Assembly: GCA_039819565.1 (NCBI GenBank)
Contig: JBCBRU010000150.1
Coordinates: forward strand, 1 to 15,702
Origin: JAHQVK01 sp039819565
Lineage (GTDB): Bacteria; Myxococcota; Kuafuiibacteriia; Kuafuiibacteriales; Kuafuiibacteriaceae
DNA: 15,702 bases
Direction: 5' to 3'
Below, one piece after another: positions 1-7,113 of the stretch; position 1 is the stretch's first letter; each line of letters starts with the position of its first letter. The notes beneath the pieces are model-generated. The model had not been told where the DNA came from and did not search any database. It saw nothing but the letters and a program-made list of their open reading frames with translations. The translations under genes and the position numbers were made by a program.

Positions 1-939
1 CAGCTCGATCACACCCTCACCGGCACCGAGCTGGGGATCGGGACCCGCTACGAAGGCAAGGTGCGTGACGTTTACGACCTCGGCGACCGCCTCCTCATCG
101 TCACCACGGATCGGGTCAGCGCCTTCGATCGGGTCCTCGGCACCATCCCCTTCAAGGGCGAGATTCTCAATCGCATGGCCCTGGACGGCTTCGCGGCGAC
201 CGAGGACGTGGTCCCCAACCACGTCCTCGAGAGCCCGGATCCAAACGTCTTGGTGGCCGAAAAGTGCGAAGCCTACCCGGTCGAGTTCGTGATGCGGGCC
301 TATGTGACGGGGTCCCTCTGGCGCGACCTCGAGAGCGGAGCGGCGGAGGCCTACGAGCTCGACTTCAGGAAGGACTTCCAGAAGGACGAACGCCTCGACG
401 CCCCCATGCTCACGCCCTCCACGAAGGCCGAAAAGGGCGAGCACGATCTGCCCACCTCCCGTCGAGCCATCCTTGATGCAGGCCTGATGACGGCGACGGC
501 CTTCGACGCAGCTGCGGAGGCGGCGCGGGCCTTGTTCGAACGGGGTCGAGAGCGCGCCGCGAAGCGGGGCCTCATTCTCGTAGATACCAAGTACGAGCTC
601 GGGGTGAATGCGAGCGGAGCCCTCACCGTGATCGATGAGATTCACACCCCGGACTCGTCCCGGTATTGGATCGCGGACGCGTATGAGGAGCGCTTCCGGG
701 AACGACGTCCGCAGCGGATGCTGGACAAGGAGAACCTCCGTCAATGGCTGATCGAGGAACGAGGCTTCTCCGGGCACGGCGCGCCCCCCTCCCTGCCCGA
801 CGAGGTCCGGGTCATGCTCGCCTCTCGGTACTTGGAAGCTTGGCATCGCCTGGTGGACGCGCCCTTCGACGGTGCCCCGGGCCCGGTGGCCCCTCGTCTC
901 GAGGCCAACCTGAAGACCGCGGGTTATCTTCCGGCCTGA
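1..939 (+). CDS. purC: SAICAR synthase (phosphoribosylaminoimidazole-succinocarboxamide synthase), 5' end cut by window
   Basis: The enzyme joins CAIR and aspartate with ATP to give SAICAR in cytosolic de novo purine synthesis. The frame is open from base 1, so the true start lies upstream; 312 residues are visible. An in-frame GTG at 61 falls inside the conserved GKVRDVYDLGDR nucleotide-binding motif, so it is not the start. Other family hallmarks are VSAFD, the EFVMRAYVTGS segment, LTPSTKAEKGEHD, VDTKYELG, DEIHTPDSSRYW and DKENLRQW near the C-terminus. The length and the DKE..R.W tail fit the longer (about 300-residue) PurC type rather than the short, roughly 240-residue enterobacterial one. 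The gene ends at TGA 937-939, and the next gene starts 100 bp downstream on the same strand. Its pathway partner purB lies nearby on the opposite strand; PurB cleaves the SAICAR made here. Identification is secure; only the N-terminus is missing. Confidence 0.97.
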   Translation, partial: QLDHTLTGTELGIGTRYEGKVRDVYDLGDRLLIVTTDRVSAFDRVLGTIPFKGEILNRMALDGFAATEDVVPNHVLESPDPNVLVAEKCEAYPVEFVMRAYVTGSLWRDLESGAAEAYELDFRKDFQKDERLDAPMLTPSTKAEKGEHDLPTSRRAILDAGLMTATAFDAAAEAARALFERGRERAAKRGLILVDTKYELGVNASGALTVIDEIHTPDSSRYWIADAYEERFRERRPQRMLDKENLRQWLIEERGFSGHGAPPSLPDEVRVMLASRYLEAWHRLVDAPFDGAPGPVAPRLEANLKTAGYLPA

Positions 940-1039
940 GGGCGGCTCGGCGTTTACGCACTGCGCAAAAGGGTTCGCAGCCTGCGTCCGATATCGATCG
1001 CACGTCGGTATTGGCACCGCCCCTGCATGAGGGGAGAGG
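940..1039 (+). other. purC to orf 1040 spacer with weak hairpin and strong RBS
   Basis: This 100-bp spacer holds a small inverted repeat (CTGCG at 961-965 with CGCAG at 976-980, 10-nt loop) that lacks a T-run, so it is at best a weak terminator or pause. A purine-rich Shine-Dalgarno stretch (GGGGAGAGG, 1031-1039) directly precedes the ATG at 1040 and supports that start. I found no convincing -35/-10 pair, so read-through from purC is possible. Confidence 0.4.
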
Positions 1040-2185
1040 ATGACGGATCCCGTCGTCATCCCTTCGGTCGCCCTCCTCGGCGGGGCGCTCCTCGCCCGCG
1101 ACTATCTCGGTCGACGCCTACGGGGGGCTGAGGATCGCTACATGGCGCTCTATGGCCGCACGGAGTGGGGTGCCTCCGAAATGGACCTCGGCTTGCGCTG
1201 CGCCCCCGAAGACAAGCCCAAACTCATCCACCACCTCCTGGATCGCCTGGAGCGGCATCTTCCTCGACCCGAGGCCGCGCTGTTGCGCGAGGAGGCCGAC
1301 CTCGACGCCCGTCGTCTCTCCTTCTTCGACGCGAGGCCGGGGGTGACCGACCTCCTGCGACCCCGACGCGGCCTTTACTTCGACCTTGGGGCCCCGGAGG
1401 GCGTGCGCGTGGTGTGGAACCACATGCAGACCGATGGCGTGGGGATGTGGGCCACGCTGCGGGACCTCTTCGACGAAAACCCCCCGCTCATTCCCTATCG
1501 CTCCGTCCCTCCGCCTCCCGCCTTTGTCCCCGAGCTCCTCGCCCTGCCCTCGGTCGCTCAGCGCTTGGCTTGGCGAGGCCGTCTCCGCAAAGGAGCGGAG
1601 GAGGCGCCGCTCGAGCGCGGCTTCGCCCGCTGGTCCGCGGAGCCGCTGCGCCAACTCCGAGACGAGGTCTCCGCCCCGTTCAACCTGGTCACGAGCGCCG
1701 GAGCCGTCCACGCCGTCTTTGAACGCCACCCTGAGCAGGAGAAGTTGACGATCGGCCTCACCGCCTACTTTCCGTTCATCGAGGGTCGCAATAAGTACGG
1801 AGTCTTCCTATGTAAGGTCCGCCGCAGCTCCTTCGGGGGTCTCGTCCAGCAGCTCGAGCGCCAGACCCGAAGTAAGATGCTGAACTGGGGGCGCTCTTCT
1901 GCACAGAGTTACGCGCTCAACCGACTCCCGGAGCAAGCCTTCGGCCGCCTCGTGAGCTACTACCGCCGACAGATCGACGTCCTCGTGAGCAGTCTCCCCG
2001 TCGGACAACGCCCGATCACCCTCGCGGGGGTCCCGGTGCAGGTAAGCTGCCATCCTCGCCAACTCAGCCTGCCGTACTACTTCCTCCTGGTGGGCACGCG
2101 GCAGGAGCTTCACGTCTCCCACACCTCGCGCTTCCCTCAAGTCCCGGACTTCCCTCACTCCCCTGCCCTGACCAGCGCGGCTTGA
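1040..2185 (+). CDS. Uncharacterised protein with condensation/CAT-like HxxxDG motif
   Basis: I do not recognise this 381-residue protein as a named family. Its best clue is at residues 127-133, NHMQTDG, followed by VGMWATLRDLF. This resembles the HHxxxDGxS core motif of NRPS condensation domains, wax-ester synthases/DGATs and other CAT/BAHD-fold acyltransferases. The catalytic-type His128 and structural-type Asp132 are present, but the first His of the HH pair is Asn127. The second half also suits that fold: a stretch around residue 250 (GRNKYGVFLCKVRR) resembles the RN.yGN region, and a late LPYYFLLVGTRQELHVSHTSR segment resembles the C-terminal strands. No carrier protein, adenylation domain, signal peptide or clear membrane helix is visible. 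A strong RBS (AGGGGAG, 1030-1036) supports the ATG. The gene follows purC by 100 bp and converges on purB. An acyl-transfer role is inference; a non-catalytic member of the fold is equally possible. Confidence 0.75.
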   Translation: MTDPVVIPSVALLGGALLARDYLGRRLRGAEDRYMALYGRTEWGASEMDLGLRCAPEDKPKLIHHLLDRLERHLPRPEAALLREEADLDARRLSFFDARPGVTDLLRPRRGLYFDLGAPEGVRVVWNHMQTDGVGMWATLRDLFDENPPLIPYRSVPPPPAFVPELLALPSVAQRLAWRGRLRKGAEEAPLERGFARWSAEPLRQLRDEVSAPFNLVTSAGAVHAVFERHPEQEKLTIGLTAYFPFIEGRNKYGVFLCKVRRSSFGGLVQQLERQTRSKMLNWGRSSAQSYALNRLPEQAFGRLVSYYRRQIDVLVSSLPVGQRPITLAGVPVQVSCHPRQLSLPYYFLLVGTRQELHVSHTSRFPQVPDFPHSPALTSAA

Positions 2186-2205
2186 GCCGTCACGAAGTGA
2201 CCGGC
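2178..2205. terminator. Possible bidirectional terminator hairpin at convergent gene ends
   Basis: The stop codons of orf 1040 (TGA 2183-2185) and purB (complement of TCA, 2190-2192) are 4 bp apart. Two small overlapping hairpins cover this point: CGGC/GCCG (2178-2189, TTGA loop) and GCCGTCAC pairing with GTGAC(C)GGC (2186-2205, GAA loop, one bulged C). Neither arm is followed by a T-run on either strand, so intrinsic termination is uncertain. The symmetry and position are the main support. Confidence 0.35.
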
Positions 2206-3512
2206 GAAGAGAAGGCTCGATCGATGATGGCGTCGGCGTTCCGCAGGTGGCGCTGAAGGTCGAAGGCCGCGCGGAGCTCGGACTCGGACATGTGTTGGGT
2301 CAGCTCCGGATCCGCGAGGAGCGCGTCGAAGAGCTCCTCGCCCTCGTCCCACACCCGCATCGCCGCTCGCTGCACGATGACGTAGGCGGCCTGGCGCTCG
2401 AGCCCCTTGCGCGTGAGCTCGAGCAACACCCCCTGCGAGAACACGAGACCGCGCATCGCGGCGAGGTTCTCGGCCATGCGCTCCGGATAGACCACGAGTC
2501 CTTCGACGACCCGCTTCATCCGGCGGAGCATGAAGACCAGAGTGATGGTGGTATCCGGCGCGATAACCCTCTCCACGGAGCTATGGGAGATGTCTCGCTC
2601 GTGCCATAGGGCCACGTTTTCAAAGGCGGCCTGCGCCCAGCTCCTCACCAAACGAGCCAGCCCCGTGAGGTTCTCGGTGAGGATGGGGTTCCTCTTGTGG
2701 GGCATGGCCGAGGACCCCTTCTGCCCCACCGTAAAGGGCTCCTCCGCCTCCCGGACCTCCGTGCGTTGGAGGTGCCGTACCTCGACGCTCATCCGCTCGA
2801 GGGTGCCGGCGAGCGTGGCAAAGGTCCCGAAGAGCTGAGCGTGGCGATCCCGATGGACAACCTGGGTGGCCACCGTCTCGACCTCCAGGCCGAGGGCCGA
2901 AAGCGCGCGCGCCTCCACGCTCAGGGGGAGATGGGCGTTCGTGCCCACGGCGCCACTCAACTTGCCAACCGCGACCTCCGCGCGGGCGGCCCGCAAGCGC
3001 CGAAGGTTGCGCCCAAGCTCCGCGTCGAAGCCCGCGAGCACCATGCCGAAGGTGATGGGTTCGGCGTGAATCCCGTGAGAGCGCCCCACCATCGGGGTTT
3101 GACGGTGTTCCTCGGCACGCGTCCGGAGCGCCCGCCGAAGGGCGATGAGAGCCTCCTCGATGAGATCTACGGCTTCCACGAGCCGGAGGGCGAGGGAGGA
3201 ATCCAGCACGTCGCTCGACGTGAGGCCAAAGTGGACGTGACGCGCCACCGGGCCCGCCACCTCCTCGAAGGCGGTCAGGAAGGCGATGATGTCGTGCTTG
3301 GTGGTCTGCTCGATCTCGAGAGCTCGCGCCGACAGCGCCTCCACGTCGCAGGCGTCCGCCGCGGCGGCGATCGCCTCTACATCCTCAGACGGCACGATGC
3401 CCTCCGCCGCCATGGCCTGGCAGGCGGCCACCTCGACGCGCAGCCAGGTCTCGATCTTGTGGGCTTCGGTCCAGATGCGGCCGATGTCCTCGGGGGTGTA
3501 GCGGGGGATCAT
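2190..3512 (-). CDS. purB: Adenylosuccinate lyase
   Basis: The enzyme cleaves SAICAR to AICAR plus fumarate and adenylosuccinate to AMP plus fumarate, so it acts twice in purine synthesis, as a cytosolic homotetramer of the aspartase/fumarase superfamily. I chose the ATG at 3512 because the protein then begins MIPRYTPEDIGRIW, the usual bacterial PurB N-terminus. A TTG at 3548 would add 12 unconserved residues. The resulting 440 residues are a normal length. Visible signatures are KHDIIAF (about 72-78), HFGLTSSDVLDS (about 94-105), SHGIHAEPITFG (145-156) and the mobile-loop signature GSSAMPHKRNP (266-276) with its catalytic serine. The gene starts 49 bp downstream of the kinase stop on the same strand, with no clear promoter or strong Shine-Dalgarno between them, so co-transcription is likely. 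It converges with orf 1040, and purC lies just beyond. No damaged motif is visible. Confidence 0.97.
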   Translation of the reverse strand: MIPRYTPEDIGRIWTEAHKIETWLRVEVAACQAMAAEGIVPSEDVEAIAAAADACDVEALSARALEIEQTTKHDIIAFLTAFEEVAGPVARHVHFGLTSSDVLDSSLALRLVEAVDLIEEALIALRRALRTRAEEHRQTPMVGRSHGIHAEPITFGMVLAGFDAELGRNLRRLRAARAEVAVGKLSGAVGTNAHLPLSVEARALSALGLEVETVATQVVHRDRHAQLFGTFATLAGTLERMSVEVRHLQRTEVREAEEPFTVGQKGSSAMPHKRNPILTENLTGLARLVRSWAQAAFENVALWHERDISHSSVERVIAPDTTITLVFMLRRMKRVVEGLVVYPERMAENLAAMRGLVFSQGVLLELTRKGLERQAAYVIVQRAAMRVWDEGEELFDALLADPELTQHMSESELRAAFDLQRHLRNADAIIDRAFSSPVTS

Positions 3513-3561
3513 GGCGCCGGGACTACTGCTTCGGTCACAGCCCAACAACCCCGGGGTGGAT

Positions 3562-6441
3562 TCAGTTGGGGTCCGCGCAGCAGCGAAAGCCGAGACTCTC
3601 GCGCTGCCCGCCAGCGGGACGCACCGCGCGGCTCGCGCATCTCGAATCGTAGCCGGGGCGGTCCGACGACCCGCCCTTGACCACGTAGCCGGAGCCGTTC
3701 GCGGTCGAGGTCCACTCCGCGACGTTTCCGCTCATATCGAACACGTCATAGCCGGAGCGGCAGGACCGGAACGTCCCGCTGCCCACCACGGGGCGATCCG
3801 CTCCCTCTCCGTCCTCGGTGTTGCAGCGCGCCGGATCCCAGGCGTTGGCATAGGGATAGCGAGCGCCTCCCGGCCCTTTGCAGGCCTTCTCCCATTCCGG
3901 CTCCGTGCAAAGCCGCTTGCCCCTTCGCTCACAGCGAGCCTTGGCCCCCGCCCAGTTGAGCCCAGTGGTGGGTATGCGGCTTCGACCGTTGGGGTACTCA
4001 TAGTAGTCGACGCAGAAGGCGGGGAGGTCGACCGAGCGGAAGGGCTGATCTCCGAAGTTACGCTCCGGGTCATTGGACGGCGCCCCCACCATGAAGGTTC
4101 CCGCCGGCACGAGGGTCATGCCGCGAGGACAGTCGAGCGGACCCTCCGGAGGGGGGGCGGTTCGACCCGCGAGGGACGCCGCACCGCCCGAGTCCTTCCC
4201 CTCCGAGGCCTTCCCTTCGGGCTCCTTCCCTTCGGGGCTCGCCCCGTTGGGCGCAGCCTCGGAGCGGGCTTCGCTCGCCCCGTTCGGTGCGGGAGTGCCG
4301 TTGGACGCCGTGGCCTCGCCGCCGAGCGCCGCCGCGCGCTCGCGGGCGGCAGCAGCCTCTTGGGCGCGCGCGTCGGCCGCTTCCTGGGTGGCCTGGGCCT
4401 TGGCCTCGAGCTCGCGCTCGGCCCGGGCCCGGGCCGCTTCGGCCTCTCGAGCCGCCTCTTGCTCCGCCAGCTTTCGGGCGGACTCCTCTTTCTTGGCCTC
4501 CGCCGCCTTGGCTTCGGCCGCCTTGCGGCCGTCGTCGGTCGAAGCCTGCCGCGCCTCCTCCTCGGCGGCCCGCCGGCGAGCCAAGGCCGCGGCCGCGGCC
4601 GCCGCCTGCTGGGCCTTCCGCTTCTCCAGCGCGTCCGCCTCCTCCTCGGCCTCCTTAGCCTTGTCGGCGGCCTCGGAGGCTCGCGCGTCGGCGTTCTCCG
4701 CGTCTTCGCGCGCGGAGGCTTCGCGCGTCTTCAGATCCTGGATCTGAGCCTTCTGCTCCTCGATGCGGGCATTCTGCGCGGCCAGCCGGCGGGAGCCATC
4801 CCAGAGGAGATAGCTGATGCTCCCGAGAAGGAGAACGGCGACGGTGACCGCCACCGCGATCAGCGTCCGGAACCGGCGAGCGTCGAGCCGGCGGATCGCC
4901 TGCATGATGGTGACGCGCGATGGCGGAGCGGCATCGAGGATGTCGGAGCTCGACACTCGAGTGACGGGCTCGGCGACGGGCGCGGGGGGCCGCTCCGGAG
5001 TCGTGACCTCGGGCGCGGCGACGATGGGGTGATCCTCCGCCCCCGCGGAGGCTTCCTCGTCCCAAGGTCCCGCCGTCGCTTCGGGCTGGGCCGGCTCCGC
5101 AGATCCCTCGGGAAAGGAGGTCCGGGTGGGCGCCTCTTCCTTCGACCATGGAGACGGCTCGGCTCGACGCCCGCCCCAAATGTCGGGGACGGGAGGAGCG
5201 CTGCGGGTGGTCCGTGGCGCCTCGCGAGACGCTGCCGGGGCCGGCGGGGACGCGGAGGGAGCCTTGAGCTCGTCGATCCGAGCCTTTTCCTCGGTCGAAA
5301 CGAGAATGAGACCCGGCTCCTCCAGCAGATCCACCGAACCCGCCGACATCTCCTCCAAGGCGCCGAAGGCATCGTATGCGTCGAGGGCGGCCACGGTGGC
5401 GTCCTCGCCCTCGATCAGCGCCCCGGACAGCCCTGGGAGCTCCGAATCCGGGGGCGGAGGCGGAGGCGGAGGCGACGGCACCCGGCGTCCCTCCTCGCGA
5501 AGGATGGTGGGAGGGGCGCCCCGGCGTCGACCGGGGGTGGTCAGGTCTGCGTTCTCGCGGCCGAGAGCGTGGAGGTCGAGATCGACGCGCTGGGTTGGCG
5601 CGTCCCCCTGATCGGTCTGCCCCCGCAGGCCCTCGACGAGGGCTTCGGGGGCCGCGGGTCGATCCAGAGGCGCGGTGGCGAGAACGCTCATCAGCGCGGA
5701 CTGAGCGGAGTGGGGGAGGCTCTGAGTAGCCCGCAGGAACGCATCCGGATCCCCCTCGTCGAAGACCACACCGGTGAGCATCTCCCCCACGATCACCCCG
5801 AGGGAGTACAGGTCCGCAGCCGGTCCGAGGGGGCCGGACTCCGTCCGCACCTCAGGCGCGAGATAGCGCCACCCGTTCCCTCGCTGCCGCTGGATGGCGA
5901 GAAAGGGCCGATGAGGCAGGCCTGCGAAGAGGCCGAGATCCGTCACCTTCAGCACGTCGGGAAGGACGAGCACGTTCTCGGGCTTCAGGTCTCCGTGTAC
6001 GACGGGGATGGTCCGCAGCGCCTCGAGCGCCAAGGCCAGCTGCTCGGCGATCGGATCCACCTCCGGCACCGTGAAGACCTGGCCCTTCTCTCGGCGCAGG
6101 TCGATGATGCGGCGAAGCGACAGCCCCTCCAGGAAGGGCGTGACGATGTAGGGACGCCCACTATCGAAGCCGGCATCGATGACTTCGAGCACGTTTTCGT
6201 GAACGAGGGTCCGGGTCCGCTCGAGTTCGTGGGTGAAGTGCTCCCGGTCTTCGGCGCTTTGAATCAGCTTGGCGTTGATGATCTTGACCGCAACCGCTGC
6301 GCCACTCGTGTGGCGGGCGCGGTACACCACGCCGGTGCCGCCGCTTCCGACGATGTCCTCGACCCGGTAGCGGCCGAGAATGAGGTCTCCCACAGCGTGG
6401 ACCAGCGAGGCTGCTCGAGAGCGCCGGCCGCCGTCGTTCAC
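3562..6441 (-). CDS. Membrane Ser/Thr protein kinase with coiled coil and C-terminal FGE-like domain
   Basis: This 959-residue protein looks like a one-pass membrane kinase. Residues about 24-285 form a Hanks-type kinase: glycine loop GSGGTG (32-37), Lys53 in VAVK, catalytic loop HGDLKPEN (149-156), DLG (168-170), APE (195-197) and Asp210 of helix F. The HRD arginine is Gly150, so it is a non-RD kinase, but the ATP- and metal-binding residues are intact. A disordered Pro/Glu-rich linker (about 290-520, with a run of eight prolines) leads to one hydrophobic helix (about 528-547). Then come an Ala/Glu/Lys/Arg coiled coil (554-706), an EGK-repeat spacer and an FGE-like (sulfatase-modifying factor) domain (770-959, with RLCTEPEWEKAC, GNVAEWT and LGFRCC). 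Ten cysteines in that domain suggest disulfides outside the cytoplasm. The GTG start at 6441 has GAGG upstream. It lies between dut and purB on their strand. Substrate and signal are unknown; the FGE-like part probably binds or senses rather than modifying sulfatases. Confidence 0.9.
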   Translation of the reverse strand: MNDGGRRSRAASLVHAVGDLILGRYRVEDIVGSGGTGVVYRARHTSGAAVAVKIINAKLIQSAEDREHFTHELERTRTLVHENVLEVIDAGFDSGRPYIVTPFLEGLSLRRIIDLRREKGQVFTVPEVDPIAEQLALALEALRTIPVVHGDLKPENVLVLPDVLKVTDLGLFAGLPHRPFLAIQRQRGNGWRYLAPEVRTESGPLGPAADLYSLGVIVGEMLTGVVFDEGDPDAFLRATQSLPHSAQSALMSVLATAPLDRPAAPEALVEGLRGQTDQGDAPTQRVDLDLHALGRENADLTTPGRRRGAPPTILREEGRRVPSPPPPPPPPDSELPGLSGALIEGEDATVAALDAYDAFGALEEMSAGSVDLLEEPGLILVSTEEKARIDELKAPSASPPAPAASREAPRTTRSAPPVPDIWGGRRAEPSPWSKEEAPTRTSFPEGSAEPAQPEATAGPWDEEASAGAEDHPIVAAPEVTTPERPPAPVAEPVTRVSSSDILDAAPPSRVTIMQAIRRLDARRFRTLIAVAVTVAVLLLGSISYLLWDGSRRLAAQNARIEEQKAQIQDLKTREASAREDAENADARASEAADKAKEAEEEADALEKRKAQQAAAAAAALARRRAAEEEARQASTDDGRKAAEAKAAEAKKEESARKLAEQEAAREAEAARARAERELEAKAQATQEAADARAQEAAAARERAAALGGEATASNGTPAPNGASEARSEAAPNGASPEGKEPEGKASEGKDSGGAASLAGRTAPPPEGPLDCPRGMTLVPAGTFMVGAPSNDPERNFGDQPFRSVDLPAFCVDYYEYPNGRSRIPTTGLNWAGAKARCERRGKRLCTEPEWEKACKGPGGARYPYANAWDPARCNTEDGEGADRPVVGSGTFRSCRSGYDVFDMSGNVAEWTSTANGSGYVVKGGSSDRPGYDSRCASRAVRPAGGQRESLGFRCCADPN
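4195..4233 (-). repeat. EGK tripeptide repeat in kinase spacer
   Basis: Residues 737-749 of the kinase contain three EGK units at five-residue spacing, between the coiled coil and the FGE-like domain. NGA/NGT triplets repeat just before them. This looks like a flexible spacer grown by slippage. Confidence 0.6.
5453..5470. repeat. Three tandem 6-bp repeats encoding polyproline in kinase linker
   Basis: GGCGGA occurs three times in a row on the plus strand. On the coding minus strand it forms part of a run of eight prolines in the kinase linker. It is a simple slippage-prone repeat that stays in frame. Confidence 0.7.
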
Positions 6442-6530
6442 CGGGCCACCGCCCTCGTCACGCGCCCGAGCTCCGTCCCGGATGCGAGTCCACAGCGATT
6501 GCAGTTCACGTCTGGAGCCTCATTCCTCGT

Positions 6531-6563
6531 CGGGGCACACCCCGCAGGGCTAGGGTTGCCCCG
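6531..6563 (-). terminator. Hairpin between dut and the kinase gene (terminator or pause candidate)
   Basis: The 145-bp dut-kinase gap holds an inverted repeat: CGGGGCA (6531-6537) with TGCCCCG (6557-6563), continued inward by ACCC/GGGT with one bulged C and a 10-nt loop. An outer imperfect pair (GATTGCAGT at 6497-6505, ACTGCAAATC at 6571-6580) flanks it. No U-run follows on the minus strand, so this may be a partial terminator, a processing site or an operator. No credible promoter for the kinase gene is visible here. Confidence 0.4.
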
Positions 6564-6586
6564 AGGATACACTGCAAATCAACGGC

Positions 6587-7048
6587 CTAACGTCCGGTAT
6601 GGCCGAATCCGCCTTCGCCGCGCTCCGTCCCGTCGAGCTCCGCCACCAGGTGAAGCTCAGCGCGATGCACGGGGGCGATGACCATCTGCGCGACGCGATC
6701 CCCCACCTCGAGGGTCACCGCCTCCGTTCCCAGGTTGATGAGCAAGACCTTCACCTCACCGCGGTAGTCGGCGTCGATCGTCCCCGGGGCGTTCAGGACG
6801 GTGATCCCTTGTCGAAGAGCTAGACCGGAGCGGGGCCGCACTTGGCCTTCGTAGCCCTCGGGAATCTCGAGCGCGAGCCCCGTGCCCACGGCGCACCGCT
6901 CTCCCGGTTTGAGCGTCGCGCCCTCCGCGGCGATCAGGTCCATTCCGGCCGCCCCGGCGGTTGCGTACCGGGGCAGCGGCAGGGGCGGCCGCCCCGGCAG
7001 CGTCTTGACGCGCACCGGGACGGAGATGTGAAGGGCCACCTCGTCCAT
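6587..7048 (-). CDS. dut: Deoxyuridine 5'-triphosphate nucleotidohydrolase (dUTPase)
   Basis: The enzyme hydrolyses dUTP to dUMP and pyrophosphate, keeping uracil out of DNA and supplying dUMP for thymidylate synthesis; it works as a trimer. All five trimeric-dUTPase motifs are present: AGAAGMDLIA (31-40), PRSGLA (72-77), GTIDADYRGEVK (89-100, with the catalytic-type Asp), RVAQMVIAP (118-126) and the C-terminal RGEGGFGHTGR (143-153) that closes over the active site. I chose the ATG at 7048, giving 153 residues, the normal size. A TTG at 7117 would add 23 unconserved residues and would start within the pnp stop codon. The gene starts 65 bp after the pnp stop on the same strand, with no evident promoter, so it probably belongs to the same transcript. 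The Shine-Dalgarno is weak. Nothing in the motifs suggests loss of activity. Confidence 0.96.
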   Translation of the reverse strand: MDEVALHISVPVRVKTLPGRPPLPLPRYATAGAAGMDLIAAEGATLKPGERCAVGTGLALEIPEGYEGQVRPRSGLALRQGITVLNAPGTIDADYRGEVKVLLINLGTEAVTLEVGDRVAQMVIAPVHRAELHLVAELDGTERGEGGFGHTGR

Positions 7049-7113
7049 GCCGAGGCAGCAGAACGCGGCCGAGAGGGGGTTGTAAAGACACCTCACGGTC
7101 GCAGGGGATGACC

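Noticed and set aside
3513..3548. TTG start for a 452-residue PurB
   Set aside because: The added 12 residues are not family-like; the protein starting MIPRYT fits the known N-terminus.
3511..6681. A 1056-codon open frame on the plus strand, antisense to the kinase and neighbouring gene ends
   Set aside because: It mirrors the kinase codon structure in GC-rich DNA, its product is Arg/Gly/Leu-rich with no recognisable domain, and the opposite strand encodes clear kinase and FGE-like motifs.
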